A stretch of DNA of 64,000 nucleotides from Terrilactibacillus sp. S3-3 (GTDB lineage: Bacteria; Bacillota; Bacilli; Bacillales; Sporolactobacillaceae): NCBI GenBank assembly GCA_030437565.1, contig CP129291.1, forward strand, positions 1,550,001-1,614,000, written 5' to 3'. Below, piece after piece: positions 20,978-31,533 of this stretch. Below the pieces are notes generated by a model. It was not told where the DNA came from and did no database searches. It saw only the letters and a program-made list of their open reading frames with translations. Position 1 is the stretch's first letter. Every line of letters starts with the position of its first letter. The position numbers and the translations under genes were made by a program.

Positions 20978-22706
20978 CCTGAATTATTCACAGCACGATA
21001 TGTAATAGTTGCTTAACCTTGATTGGCCGTCGTTTTCCTGGATTTCTTTTTTCACCTATTAGGTGAAAAAAGAAATGAAAAAGGGGCCCATTTTTTTTTG
21101 TATGATAAAGTTATCCAAACCAAACATACAAAGGGGCTCCTCATATGACTAGTTTAAATAAAAAAGCGTTTCAATTCAATAAAAAAGTAAAAGTTGATTT
21201 CTCAGGCGGTGCGCTTTCCTCTGATTCAGGCTTACTTCTGTACCGGGAATTTGATGAAAAGACAGGCTTCAGTCAGTTGGTTCAGGACAGGCTCAAAGTC
21301 AAAGACCCTGTTTCTCATACCGTTCACTCCAACGTAGAGGTGGTCATTCAGAAAATCTACCAGCACCTGGCTGGCTACCACACGGACGACCAGGCTGACG
21401 AACTGCGTACAGAGCCGGTATTTACGACGGTCACTGGAAAAGGACAGCTGGCTTCCCAGCCGACCCTTTCCCGGTTCAACCAACGAGTGGATGCCGAAAC
21501 CGTTGAATCGCTTGAAACCATTAATCAGGCTTATCTGGATCATCTTTTTGCGTTGCGCCCAAGTACGCAAATGGTGCTCGACGTGGATTCGGCGAATTTC
21601 GAAACAGCTGGCAAACAGGAAGGAGCTGCTTCAATGCCCATTATCAGGACAACGGCTTTCATCCTCTCTTCTTATTTGATTCGCTGACCGGCTACTGTCT
21701 GAAAGCGGCATTGCGCCCGGGAAATGTCTATACTTCACGAGGCGTTGCCGACTTTATGCGGCCGGTGCTGGAACACTACCGGTCGCTCATCCCCGGACAG
21801 GATCTGGTACTCCGCGGGGACAGCGGATTCACCGTCCCCGGTTTATACAAACTGTGCGAGGAGAAGGACGTTTTTTATGCCATCCGTCTGAAGGCGAACC
21901 GCAAGCTGGATGAAAAAGCACAGAAGCAGGTCGAAGAACGTCAGAAAAAGCAGGCCATGCCGGTCGGGGCCCGGGCCGTATTTTACACGGAATTTTCGTA
22001 CCGGGCCGCTTCCTGGGATCGTGCCCGGCGGGTGGTCGCAAAACTGGAGCGGCCGGAAGACGAACTGTTTTTCCAACCCACCTTTATCGTGACGAACATG
22101 ACCCTTTCGGCTAAAAGAGTCGTCGTCAATTCTATCAGAACCGAGGCACGATGGAAAACCTGATCAAAGAAGGCAAAAACGGGTTTGCCTTTGACCAGTT
22201 GAGCAGTCACCGTTTTGAAGCGAACGCAGCCAAGCTGCAGATTCGGGTTCTAGCCAATAACATTCAGGCTGGTTTCCGTCTGCTTTGTCTGCCAAAGTCT
22301 TTGAAGAAAAAAGTGTGGCGAATGGATACCGTGCGTTTCCGGTTGATCAAGATCGCTGGGAGACAGGTTCACTCCGGCCGTTATCTGATTTTTCGACTCT
22401 GCAGCCACTGCCTTTATCAGAAAGCATTTTGGCAGACGCTCACTAATATCAAGCGGTTGCCGACACCGGCGTAACGCTCATTCAAAAATCTGTTCAAATA
22501 GAACAACTCATTTGAGACAAACAGGATCAGTCTGCCTATAGAACGAAAAAAAAGCGTTCGGATCACACTGAAAGGATCAAAAAATGATCTTGATGACCGA
22601 AGAGCCGATCAGTGCCTCCATTTTGTCGGCGAATCAAAAAAAGTGAGATTTTCAGAGAAATCACCACTCAAAAACTTGGAGAATGACGCTTTATGAATAA
22701 TTCAGG
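20978..22706 (+). mobile_element. IS1380-type insertion sequence, complete with target duplication
   Basis: A 1,729-bp element bounded by perfect 13-bp terminal inverted repeats cctgaattattca (20978-20990) and tgaataattcagg (22694-22706). It is flanked by the 5-bp direct repeat aagta (20973-20977 and 22707-22711), which is the expected target duplication. It contains one transposase gene. Intact ends and an exact duplication show an insertion that has not decayed at its borders. It lies about 60 bases upstream of the GntR gene start. Confidence 0.95.
21145..22474 (+). CDS. IS1380-family DDE transposase (frameshifted)
   Basis: The transposase of the element above. ATG 21145 follows aaggggctcc. 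The family start FQFNKKVKVDFSGGALSSDSG and the DDE-type acidic motifs are visible: VLDVDSANFET, VLRGDSGFTVP and GTMENLIKEGK, followed by a C-terminal helix-rich region. Shifts lie near 21640 (changing to the frame of DSLTGYCLKAALRPGN) and near 22120-22140. Joined length is about 443 aa, normal for the family. If the shifts are sequencing artefacts the element could be active. Confidence 0.92.
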
Positions 22707-22767
22707 AAGTATTTTTTTTTTCGTCTTTTGATTTTTTTTTTTTATTAAAATGCGATATATTGGTTTT

Positions 22768-23425
22768 ATGGATAAAAAAATATTGAAAAAAAAAATAAGT
22801 CGGCGTTCGTTAAGTGAAAAAAAAAATATATGATCAACTCAAAGAAGCGATTGTGAATCTCACTTTTAAACCTGGAGAACGATTGAATGATACGGCATTA
22901 GCCGCTCAGTTCGGTGTCAGCCGTACACCGGTAAGGGAGGCGTTCAAACGGCTTGAGGATGAAGGATTGATCGAATTGTTCCCCGGATCGATGACTCGGG
23001 TAGCGGATTTTGATGAAGAGTCAGCGCGGCACGCTTTTACTGTGGTTGCTGCGCTCCATGCACTGGCCGCCAGGCTGGCCGTGCCTGTTTTGAAGAAAGA
23101 AAGCTTTATGCGAATGAAAAAGGCTAATGAACAATTAGAGAAGGCTTTAGAAAGAAAAGATGACGTTCAGGCGATTGGGGCCGATACCGAATTTCATCAA
23201 GTCATGCTCGAAGCGGCGGCAAATCCTGAAATTTCAATTGCCTTAGAAAGAATGACGCCTAAAATCTACCGGCTTGAAAGGGCGAGATTTATCTCTTCGG
23301 GCGGGTTCGATTCCATCCGTCAGCACGAAGACATTATTCAGGCGGCTCAGAAAAAGAAAAGCGGAAAAACGGCATCACTTGTTGAAAAAAACTGGCTGAC
23401 ACTTGGTCAATGGGTCATCCGCTGA
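22768..23425 (+). CDS. GntR/FadR-type regulator (frameshifted near its start)
   Basis: A transcription regulator with an N-terminal winged helix (RLNDTALAAQFGVSRTPVRE) and a C-terminal FCD-type ligand domain (AADTEFHQVMLEAAANP, RQHEDIIQA). An intact frame begins at GTG 22814, but ATG 22768 with one shift in the ten-A run at 22815-22824 restores RRSLSEK-IYDQLKEAI, the usual opening of this family, so I use 22768. Length would be about 219 aa. It is followed 100 bases later by a DMT exporter that it may control. The upstream IS has displaced its native promoter region. Confidence 0.87.
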
Positions 23426-23443
23426 AAATGCATTTTTCAGCGG
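23419..23443. terminator. palindrome over the GntR stop codon
   Basis: The palindrome ccgctgaaaa / tttttcagcgg includes the stop codon of the GntR gene. No T-run follows directly, so termination is only possible; it could also be an operator for the downstream exporter. Confidence 0.4.
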
Positions 23444-23527
23444 TGATCCGATGACTTTTTATTTCTTAGAAACCAATATATCGGTTTTTTAATATATTAA
23501 TTTAAATATCTGCAGGAGGTGGTTGAA

Positions 23528-24549
23528 TTGCGACCCATCATGATTGGGATCATTGCCGCGCTTTTTTTTCTTTGCGGCGACATTTGTTTTTAACCGGGCA
23601 ATGGCTTTATCAGGAGGGGACTGGACTTGGAGCGGGTCGCTCCGTTATTTTTTTACGGTCCCTTTTTTATTGGCCATTGTCGTCATGAGAAGAAATTTGC
23701 GGCCTTTGCTTGTTGAAATGAAGCGGTCTCCATCTGTATGGCTTTTATGGAGCACAGTCGGATTCGGACTATTTTATGCGCCGCTCTGTTTTTCATCGGA
23801 ATATGGACCGGGATGGCTGGTCGCCGGAACATGGCAAATCACGATTGTAGCAGGGGCGCTGCTTTCCCCTTTATTTTTTTTTTTGCTGTCATTGAAACGG
23901 ATGACGGACCGATAAAAGTAAGAGGCAAAGTGCCTGTTAAAGGTTTGGCGATGTCGGTGGTGATTTTGATTGGTATCGCTTTGATGCAGTGGGGGCAGGC
24001 AGGCCGCTTATCACCGGAACAAATCATCATCGGTATGGTGCCGATCATCTTGGCAGCATTTGCATACCCGCTTGGCAATCGAAAAATGATGGAATTTATG
24101 GGTGAACGGCTGGATACGTTTCAAAGAGTGCTGGGGATGACGATTGCCAGTCTGCCGTTTTGGCTTCTTCTATCTATTTATGGTTTATATACATCCGGGC
24201 CTCCGAGTATAGGGCAGACGATTCAGTCCGGGATTGTGGCTGTCAGTGCCGGGGTGATCGCAACCGTCCTCTTTTTTTTTATGCGACTGAGCGGGTCAAA
24301 GGTAATATTCAAAAGCTGGCATCTGTTGAAGCCACGCAGTCTATGGAAGTCGTCTTTACACTCATCGGGGAACTGACGCTGCTGAATGCAGCTGCTCCGT
24401 CTTTTTTCGGATGGCTTGGTATCCTGCTCGTTGTGACCGGCATGGTTATGCACAGCTACATATCGCAAAAATCATTTACAAAAGCTGAAGATAAGGGAGT
24501 ATTTGAACCTCTGAAGAGCGGAACCGGCAAGCAGCACAAGGCCCGGTGA
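23528..24549 (+). CDS. multidrug-resistance efflux DMT transporter (frameshifted)
   Basis: A ten-helix transporter of the EmrE/EamA superfamily (multidrug resistance efflux type). TTG 23528 lies after caggaggtgg; its frame (RPIMIGIIAALFF) runs into FAATFVFNRAMALSGGDW after a shift in the T-run at 23564-23571. Other shifts are at 23870-23890 (T-run) and near 24270. Later helices end in LGILLVVTGMVMHSYIS and a soluble tail. Joined length is about 340 aa. Position behind a GntR regulator suggests local control. Substrate unknown. Confidence 0.82.
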
Positions 24550-24787
24550 CGAAACGGCCAGGCGAACGCAAGATTTTTTTTTACACAAAGATGAGGCTTC
24601 GGGTCGAAGCGAACAAGCAAAAGCGGAATGATCCGCCCGTCGTAATAAAAAAACTTGAATGGACGACTCGAAAAATTGTGACAGATGCTGGAACTTGCCA
24701 GTAAAATTGAAACCTTTGTGAAAAGCAATTCGTATAAGTATATGTGAAGTAATAAAGACCTTTTCGAAAATTTAAGGAGGATACAAT

Positions 24788-25242
24788 ATGTTCAAGAAGT
24801 TGGCTGCCGCTTTTCTGGCGTTAACATTGGTGTTTACGCCTGTAGGGAACCTTGTTTTTCACCAAGATATCCCTCAGGCGAGTGCGAAAGGCTACCACTC
24901 GGGCGTTAAATCCTATCATTCCGGCAATAGCACCGGTACAAGTTCACTTTTCAAAACGAAGCAGCAACAACGTAACAACCAGACTTCAACAGCCAGCCGT
25001 ACTGCAGGGAACCAAGGCGGGTTTTTAAAAGGGATGCTCTTAGGCGGATTATCCGGCCTGTTATTTGGCAGCTTGCTCTCTCATTTGGGCGGGCTTGGCA
25101 CTTTTGTCGGAATGCTGCTTAACATTCTCATTATCGTCTTGTTGTTGTTGCCCTAATTGCCTTGATACGCTACATTATTTCGGGCATCTTCCGCTCAAAA
25201 AAAAAAAAAAATGAGGAAACGAATCCATGGAAGAGACCATAA
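24788..25242 (+). CDS. secreted/membrane glycine-rich small protein (Tim44-like, frameshifted)
   Basis: A small exported protein with a signal peptide (KKLAAAFLALTLVFTPVGN, cleavage probably after ASA), a serine/glutamine-rich linker, and a glycine-rich hydrophobic part GGFLKGMLLGGLSGLLFGSL. ATG 24788 follows aaggagg. The short frame stops at 25154, but one shift gives LIALIRYIISGIFRSKKK, and a second in the 15-A run (25198-25212) gives NEETNPWKRP before a stop at 25240, as in related Bacillus proteins sometimes annotated as Tim44-like. It overlaps the next gene by 16 bases. Function unknown. Confidence 0.72.
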
Positions 25243-25520
25243 TTTCAGAGCAGGATATTGTCAATGCCATCTGTCTGTTCATGGCTTATAAAAGAGATGT
25301 TCAGCCGCAGGACGTTCAAGTAGAGCTTATGTACGACGATGATTACGGCTTTTCTGCAGAAACCTATGTCAACGGCCGAAAGCAGGTTCTTATTGAATCG
25401 AATATGATCGAAGCGCTGCGCTACTGGCTGGACAATGAAATGAATGTCGATCCATTTTCAGCTTCACTGCGTCTCGTATTGGATGATGATCAAGGCATTA
25501 TTGCTTATTTGAGAAATTGA
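25227..25520 (+). CDS. DUF2653 (YxcD-like) protein
   Basis: A 97-aa acidic protein with an intact frame, beginning EETIISEQDIVNAICLFMAY and containing QPQDVQVELMYDDDYGFSAE, typical of the DUF2653/YxcD family of unknown function. Its start lies inside the end of the preceding small envelope gene, so the pair is probably co-translated. A terminator follows at 25526. Confidence 0.88.
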   Translation: MEETIISEQDIVNAICLFMAYKRDVQPQDVQVELMYDDDYGFSAETYVNGRKQVLIESNMIEALRYWLDNEMNVDPFSASLRLVLDDDQGIIAYLRN

Positions 25521-25525
25521 CGGCG

Positions 25526-25558
25526 AACCCTGGAAGGCGAAACCTTCCGGGGTTTTCG
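25526..25558 (+). terminator. terminator after the DUF2653 gene
   Basis: A 12-bp stem aaccctggaagg / ccttccggggtt (one wobble) followed by ttttcg, eight bases after the stop codon. Confidence 0.78.
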
Positions 25559-25712
25559 ATTTCGGTGAAACTTTTGGCGGAGATAAAAAATCGCGAGGGG
25601 CAAACAAACGGATAGAGGCTTTACAAAGAAGAAAACACGGGAGCAAAGGAAAGGGAGCGGGCGGTTTAGAAAGCGGCCGCTATTGCCCGATCATTTAATA
25701 GAAGAAAAATGT

Positions 25713-26784
25713 TCAGCCTTCCCTTTCTTTCGACAGCGGAAGCAGCACAGTAAATGTTGTCCCCTTTTGTTCTTCACTTTGAACATGAATCGTCCCGTTG
25801 TGGTTTTTGACAATGTTAAAAGTGACCATCAAGCCAAGACCGGTACCTTTTTCTTTAGTTGTAAAAAAGGATTGGCCCAGCTTTTCCAGCTGCTGTTTCG
25901 GGATGCCGCTCCCGGTATCCCGAACAGTGAGCTGAACGTAAGCGTCGCGGTTCGAAAGACAGACATAGACATGACCGCCGGCGGGGGTTGCTTCTATCGC
26001 ATTTTTAATGAGATTGATGAGCACTTGTTTAAGCTGTGTTTTGTCGCCGTCGACAAATCTGCTCTTCTCATCGGCATGAAGATGGAGCGATATTTTTCTC
26101 TTAAAAGCTTCTGTTTCAAACAGGAACAGGGCTTCCTTCGTAATGACGACCAGATCCTGAGTTGAAAAATGTTCGCCCTTGGGTTTGGTAAAATACAATA
26201 ACTCATTGGCAATTTCCTCAATCCGATCAACTTCGCTTGTAATAATATTTATGTAATCTTTATTGACGACAGGTTCACTTTTGAGAAGCTGCAGGAAACC
26301 TTTGATCGAGGTGAGGGGATTTCTAATTTCATGGACAATGCCGGCTGAGAGCTCGCCGATGACCGAAAGCTTTTCGGACTGCATCATCCGCTCTTCTGCT
26401 TCCTTGCGATCGCTGACATCGCGGATAATCATCTGCACCAGTGTTTCATCATGAAAATGAAACGGAGCGGCGGTAATCTCCACGGGAATCGTGCTGCCAT
26501 CCATTTTTCACCATTGTGAGTTCCATCAATTCGACGGATGAGCCGTCATAGACGATTTTACGGATTTTGTCATCCCAAGCGGCAACAAAATGTGGATGCA
26601 AAAGGGAAGTGACGGAGCGGCCGATCATTTTTTCCTCCTTTTTTGCAGCGCGTATTGAAAACAATTCTTTTGCAGCTTTGTTTGCATAAATAATTTTTCC
26701 TTCTTTGATGACGACGATGCCATCCAGTGAATGTTCGACAAGCTGTTCAAAGTCAAGCTGCGTTTCTTTTATGTCGTTGTTCAT
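25713..26784 (-). CDS. PAS-domain sensor histidine kinase, sporulation-kinase type (frameshifted)
   Basis: A soluble histidine kinase. ATG 26784 follows gggggag. One PAS domain covers the N-terminal ~120 residues (VEHSLDGIVVIKEGKIIYAN); then come the phosphoacceptor helix GELSAGIVHEIRNPLTSIKG and the ATPase boxes NLIKNAIEAT, VRDTGSGIP and KGTGLGLMVTF. The frame shifts at 26500-26510, in the PAS/PAC part. Joined length is about 357 aa. There is no membrane segment and no adjacent response regulator, the usual state of orphan Kin-type kinases feeding the Spo0A phosphorelay; that role is inferred. Confidence 0.88.
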
Positions 26785-27068
26785 GTCCACTCCCCCTAAC
26801 AAAATCATAGAGTTAAAAAGCCTTTTTGTAAACCTATATTGTAGAGTTATGAAAATATGCAGAGAATTTCATCGAAAAATGCGTTTTGTTTAAGATATCG
26901 GGGCGGGATGTAAATCCGGCTGAAATTAACCTGCACAAGAAGGATGGGGGAGGGCGATATGTTGGCTTTTTTCCCATAAAAATGAAATACTTATTGGTGA
27001 CAGTAACATTCACCACCCCTTTTTTTCGTTTATATTAATGAATCTTTATTATTGAAAGGAGGAAGGAA

Positions 27069-27760
27069 ATGGGACGAAAATCTGAGAAGAGGAATAATGC
27101 TTGCAGTGACACTTTTGTATCCGCCGTTTGCGCTCATATCGGCCATAAAAAAAACTTCTGCACCTCTCTGACTGGTTCGGCGTGGGATGGCGAGGATTTG
27201 TTTCAGGAATCGATGATGAAAGCGTATAAGGGGTGGCTGAAGCATCCATATCAACCGCTTAAAAAGGCTTATTTGTTTCGAATCGTGTCCAATACATGGA
27301 TTGACGGTTACCGCAAACGGCATGTGGACGATTATCCGGCTGCACAGGTGGAAACCCCCGCTTCCTTCTATGTCAATGGAGAGCAAAATGATGAAAGATT
27401 TGAAGAGGCGATGTCTTTATTAGTTCAACATTTGTCGCCGAAACAGCGGCTCATCTTTTTACTGATTGAAGGATTTGGGTTAAGCCGCCTGGAAGCGGCC
27501 AAACTGACAGGGTGCACTGAGGGTTCCGTGAGGGCAGCTTTTCACCGCGCAAGGAGGAAATTGGCGGATGCACAGCTGCCGGTGACATATGATAAAGATC
27601 GGACTGCGTTGTATATGGCTGCATTTCGCAGCCAGCTTCCGGAAGCCTGCTGCTGGTTCTGTATAGGCAGGAACTGGAAAAAGAAGGTTCTACTCAGCAG
27701 CCGGTGGGACTTCGGGCCCGGAGCGGCCTTTCTTTCGCTGTTCCCCGTGCCGCTGCATAA
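27069..27760 (+). CDS. ECF-type RNA polymerase sigma factor (frameshifted)
   Basis: A sigma-70 family factor of the extracytoplasmic type. Region 2 is visible as SLTGSAWDGEDLFQESMMKAYKG (in two parts) with AYLFRIVSNTWIDGYRKR, and region 4 as LSPKQRLIFLLIEGFGLSRL through GCTEGSVRAAFHRARRKL. ATG 27069 follows gaaaggagg. The N-terminus before LTGSAW looks shifted near 27130-27160; after RSQLPEA near 27645 another shift gives LLLVLYRQELEKEG and a stop at 27758. Length is about 230 aa. No anti-sigma gene is next to it. Confidence 0.82.
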
Positions 27761-28011
27761 TAAGCGGCCTCAATCTAAGGGATTTGTCCGTTATTTTGTC
27801 CTTAAAAGCGGGAATGATCGAAAGAGGCCACACAAGCCATCCTTGTTATTGATAACTTGTTCAACTTTCAGGCACAGGCTTGGGGCCCGAGTTGGCGACT
27901 TTGGTCCGGCTGGTTAGATCCGGTTTGTCAAGAGCCGCAGTCAAGGTGATGTCCGAAACTTAGTTGCTTATTGAATTCTATTTATGTTTCATATTTTGGG
28001 AGGGAAAATCA

Positions 28012-28601
28012 TGCCATTTTTTATTCCGTATGTGATTGAACAGTCTAATCGCGGTGAGCGTTCCTATGATATTTATTCTCGCCTTCTCAAGGACCGCGTC
28101 ATCTTTCTTGGTTCTGAGATCAATGATGAACTGGCCAACAGTATCGTGGCACACAGCTTTTATTTCTTGCGGCGGAGGATGCGGAAAAAGATATATCCAT
28201 TTATATAAACAGCCCCGGCGGTTCGGTCACAGCCGGCTTTGCGATCCTCGATACGATGAACTTTATTAAGCCGGATGTTCAAACAATTTGTGTCGGTATG
28301 GCCGCATCGATGGCGTCGATTATTTTGACTTCCGGAGCGAAAGGAAAGCGGATGGCTCTTCCGAACAGCGAAGTGATGATTCACCAGCCGCTGGGCGGTG
28401 CGAGGGGGCAAGCGAGTGATATCGCGATCACAGCTGAAAATATATTGAAAACGAAAAAAAAGATTGAATGAAATCATTGCTGAGACGTCAGGCCAGCCGC
28501 TTGAAAGAGTTGAAAAAGATACCGACCGCGATAATTTTATGTCCGCCGAGGAAGCTAAAGCGTATGGTATGGTCGACAAAATTATCGCTTCGCTGGACTG
28601 A
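28012..28601 (+). CDS. clpP: ClpP-type ATP-dependent protease subunit (frameshifted)
   Basis: The serine peptidase subunit of a Clp protease. ATG 28012 follows gggaggg. Very high similarity to Bacillus ClpP is visible in [36 protein letters not shown], the active-site serine in GMAASMAS (about residue 99), the histidine in [11 protein letters not shown], and [15 protein letters not shown] near the end. Shifts lie near 28150-28160 and 28455 (A-run). Length is about 196 aa. The residues after the serine (MASIILTSG) differ from the usual MGAFLL, so this may be a second ClpP paralogue. Confidence 0.9.
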
Positions 28602-28664
28602 ACAGGTTTGTTTCTTTGATTTTTTATCTAGAGATTGGCTTGCGGCAGCATTCATTACAAATAG

Positions 28665-28704
28665 AGGACAAAGATCGGTGTTCATACGATTTTTGTCCTT
28701 TTTT
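28665..28704 (+). terminator. terminator after clpP
   Basis: A 13-bp stem aggacaaagatcg / cgatttttgtcct (one wobble) followed by TTTTTATT, 64 bases after the clpP stop. Confidence 0.82.
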
Positions 28705-28759
28705 ATTGCTTTTTAAGACTGCCGGTGGCTGCAAATCATGATGCTTACTAAAAAAACAA

Positions 28760-28788
28760 TTGTGTTTAGCCGCTATTTGTTTTATTAT
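28760..28788 (+). promoter_or_regulatory. feo operon promoter
   Basis: TTGTGT (28760-28765), 17-base spacer, TATTAT (28783-28788), placing the start of transcription near 28795, at the edge of the Fur box. Confidence 0.55.
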
Positions 28789-28796
28789 ATATGTAT

Positions 28797-28817
28797 TGAT
28801 AATAGTTCTCATTATCG
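28797..28817 (+). promoter_or_regulatory. Fur box upstream of feoA
   Basis: tGATAATagttctcATTATCg is an inverted repeat matching the Fur consensus (GATAAT...ATTATC). It overlaps the predicted transcription start of feoA, so Fe-loaded Fur should block the operon and iron starvation should switch it on. Confidence 0.85.
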
Positions 28818-28843
28818 TTTACTGTTTTTGGGGAGGGATACAC

Positions 28844-29071
28844 ATGCTGCTGACCGAATTAAAACCAGGGACTCATGGCATTATAACAGATTTGTCGAAG
28901 ATCGATCGTCTTATTCGCCGCCGCCTGCTGGATCTGGGAGTCGTGGAAGGGGAGCGTGTCCAGTATAAATCGGCGATGCCTTTCGGCGGTCCATATATGC
29001 TTGAAATATGCGGACAATGCATCGGGATTCGGCGCAAGGAAGCGATGCATATCAGTGTGGAGTGTGAATAA
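28844..29071 (+). CDS. feoA: FeoA ferrous-iron transport accessory protein
   Basis: A 75-aa SH3-like protein that works with FeoB. The frame is intact from ATG 28844 (gggaggg eight bases upstream). Conserved features are LKPGTHGIITDL, RRRLLDLGVVEGERV and GQCIGIRRKEAMHI. It is the first gene of the Fur-controlled feoA-feoB-Cys-rich set and is followed by feoB after only three bases. Confidence 0.95.
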   Translation: MLLTELKPGTHGIITDLSKIDRLIRRRLLDLGVVEGERVQYKSAMPFGGPYMLEICGQCIGIRRKEAMHISVECE

Positions 29072-29074
29072 AAA

Positions 29075-31090
29075 ATGGAAATCGCACTCTTCGGCAATCC
29101 AAATACCGGAAAGACATCGCTGTTTAATGTGCTCACCGGTTCGTATAATTCGTCGGAAACGGAAACTGGAACGGAGTGACCGTCGAAAAGAAGGTGGGGC
29201 GTCTCAAAAATCGTTCGGGATCGCTTGTCGATTTGCCGGGTATTTACGCTTTAACCCCGCTATCTAAAGATGAGGCAGTGGCATCGGAGTTTCTGCTGGA
29301 AAATATGTTTACATCGGTGCTGAATATCATCGATGCATCGCAGTTGGCAAGAAACCTTCATTTGACGATTGAACTGCTGGAATTCAGCAAGCCGATGGTG
29401 ATCGGGTTGAACATGATCGATGTAGCGAAGCATCGCGGCATCATTGTTGATGCTGAAAAATTGTCTGAAATGCTCTCTGTACCGGTGATTCCGATTGTCG
29501 CCAGAACCGGTCGCGGCTGCAGCTCGATGTTCAATACTTTTGCCGATGGTGAGCATCCTTCTTCGCAGCATTTCCGGATTGATTACGGCGAATCGATAGA
29601 AAGAGCCATTGATGAGATAAGCAGTTTAATAGAAGAGAGGACTTTGAATCGCCGCTGGCTTGCTTGCCATTCAGTATTTGCAAGGCAACCAGACAATCAT
29701 CAGCCGCATCAATGCGGAAACGGATAGCGAACATATTCAACAGATTGTGCACGGATTGGAGAAACGCTTGGGCCGGATAAACAGCAGACTGACGATTCCG
29801 CAGTGGATCTATCAAAAAAGAAAAAATTATATAGAAAAGATTTTGAGTGCCGCTATTCGCCATAATAAACAGCCGGCTAGTGAGACATTGACCGATAAGC
29901 TGGATGCGATTGTCACAAATAAATTTATCGGGATTCCGCTTTTTCTGGCGATCATGTATCTTATTTTTCATACCACTTTCAGCTGGATCGGTACGCCGGT
30001 TTCCGATCAACTGGATGCTTTTTTTCTCCGGCCCGCTGACGGACTGGACCCGCAGTCTGCTAGCATGGGCTCATGTGACGCCTTTTATCCGCGATGTCAT
30101 TCTAAACGGGATTATCGCCGGCGTCGGCAGTGTGATTGTTTTTGTTCCACAGATTTTTCCTTTTTTTCTTTATTTCGTGGATTGAGGATTCGGGATATAT
30201 GGCGCGCGTTGCCCTGGTGATGGATCGGTTGATGCAGGCGGTCGGATTGAACGGCAAAGCCTTCATTCCTTTAGTAATCGGTTTTGGCTGTAATATTCCC
30301 GGGGTGATGGCTGCGCGATCGATTGAACAGCCGAAAGAGCGGCTGATCACCGTGCTGATCACACCGCTCATGTCATGTTCGGCGAGATTAACCGTGTACA
30401 GTTTATTTGCCGGCGCTTTTTTTGCAAAATATCAGGCGCTTGTTGTTTTATCATTATATGTATTAAGCATTGTAATGGCGATGATCATGGCCAAAATTTT
30501 TTTCTTTCTTTATGAAAAATGAACATTCCGTGTTTGTTGTCGAATTGCCGCCGTATCGTGTGCCCAATTTACGGACACTTTTCCGCAGCACTTGGGATAA
30601 AGCAAAGGGATTTGTCCGAAAAGCGGCCACTTTTATCCTTGGCGGCACGATCGTGGTCTGGCTGCTGCTGTCTTATGTTGGACCGCAAGGGCTGAATGTG
30701 CCGATTGATCACAGCTTTCTTGCTATCGTCTGCTCCGTGCTGGCGCCGATTGTCGCGCCTTTAGGTTTTGGCACATGGCAGGCTGCCTCGGCGCTGATCA
30801 CCGGTTTTTTGGCTAAAGAATCCGTCGTCTCATCTTTGGCGATTGTCTACCATGTTCCGCACGGACAAACTTTGACAGGGATGATCAGCCAAGCATTTAC
30901 GCCGCTTCAGGCGTATAGTTTGATGGTGTTTACACTTCTTTACATTCCATGCATGTCGACTGTTCCGGCGATCAGGCGTGAAGTCGGATCAAGAAAATGG
31001 ACCTTATTTACAGTCGGTTATTGCGTTGTATTGGCCTATCTTGTTTCATTTATAGTATACAATGTCGGACGTTTGCTGGGCTTTCAGTAA
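29075..31090 (+). CDS. feoB: FeoB ferrous-iron transporter (frameshifted)
   Basis: The GTPase-linked Fe2+ permease. ATG 29075 gives [15 protein letters not shown] (G1), then [23 protein letters not shown] (G3) and [11 protein letters not shown] (G4). The membrane part has the two Gate regions: [16 protein letters not shown] with PLMSCSARL, and [19 protein letters not shown] with [11 protein letters not shown]. Shifts lie near 29155, 29660, 30040, 30165 and 30515. Joined length is about 672 aa, typical of Firmicutes FeoB. Iron regulation comes from the Fur box upstream of feoA. Confidence 0.95.
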
Positions 31091-31119
31091 GAAAATCGCG
31101 AAGTCAGGAGGTATGAACG

Positions 31120-31349
31120 ATGATGGGAATGGTCATTAGCGTGATTCTCGGTATCTTGATTTTTGGTTATATGCAGCCTGGTCGATCGGCCATTTTATAA
31201 AAAAAAGCCGCCAAGGCCGATGCGCCGCATGTTCCATAAAAAATGTCTGCAGTCAAAGTGATTGTTGCGATCCGATCAAACAGTCTGCTCCCGGCGAACA
31301 GACCATCGTCTTTCAAAACTTTAATCGAAAACATGCTCAGAAACTGTAA
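31120..31349 (+). CDS. FeoB-associated Cys-rich membrane protein (frameshifted)
   Basis: A small protein directly after feoB. ATG 31120 follows aggaggt. One N-terminal helix (MVISVILGILIFGYAAWSIG) leads, after a one-base shift at 31168-31176, to a basic and cysteine-rich stretch GRCAACSIKNVCSQSDCCD and a polar tail ending at 31347. About 75 aa. This matches the FeoB-associated Cys-rich family (PF12669), thought to help iron handling at the inner face of FeoB. The raw single-frame product would stop after 26 residues. Confidence 0.8.
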
Positions 31350-31533
31350 AAAGTGAAAGGCGTCCTTTTTTTTGTGGGGTGCTTTTGTTAGTGATATGAC
31401 GGGGTCATGATAAGCAAGAAGAACCGTCTGGCAGGTGCTGATAGAATAGGATATAATTTTACTCAGGGGCACATACAGAGAATCAAGGCCCCGCCTGAGC
31501 AATATAATAAATAAAAAGGGCGACTCATTTAAA

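Noticed and set aside
24592..24744. A short broken frame (RLRVEANKQKRND..., then LELASKIETFVKS) before the small envelope gene
   Set aside because: It needs a frame change, has no convincing ribosome-binding site and matches nothing I recognise; too weak to list as a gene.
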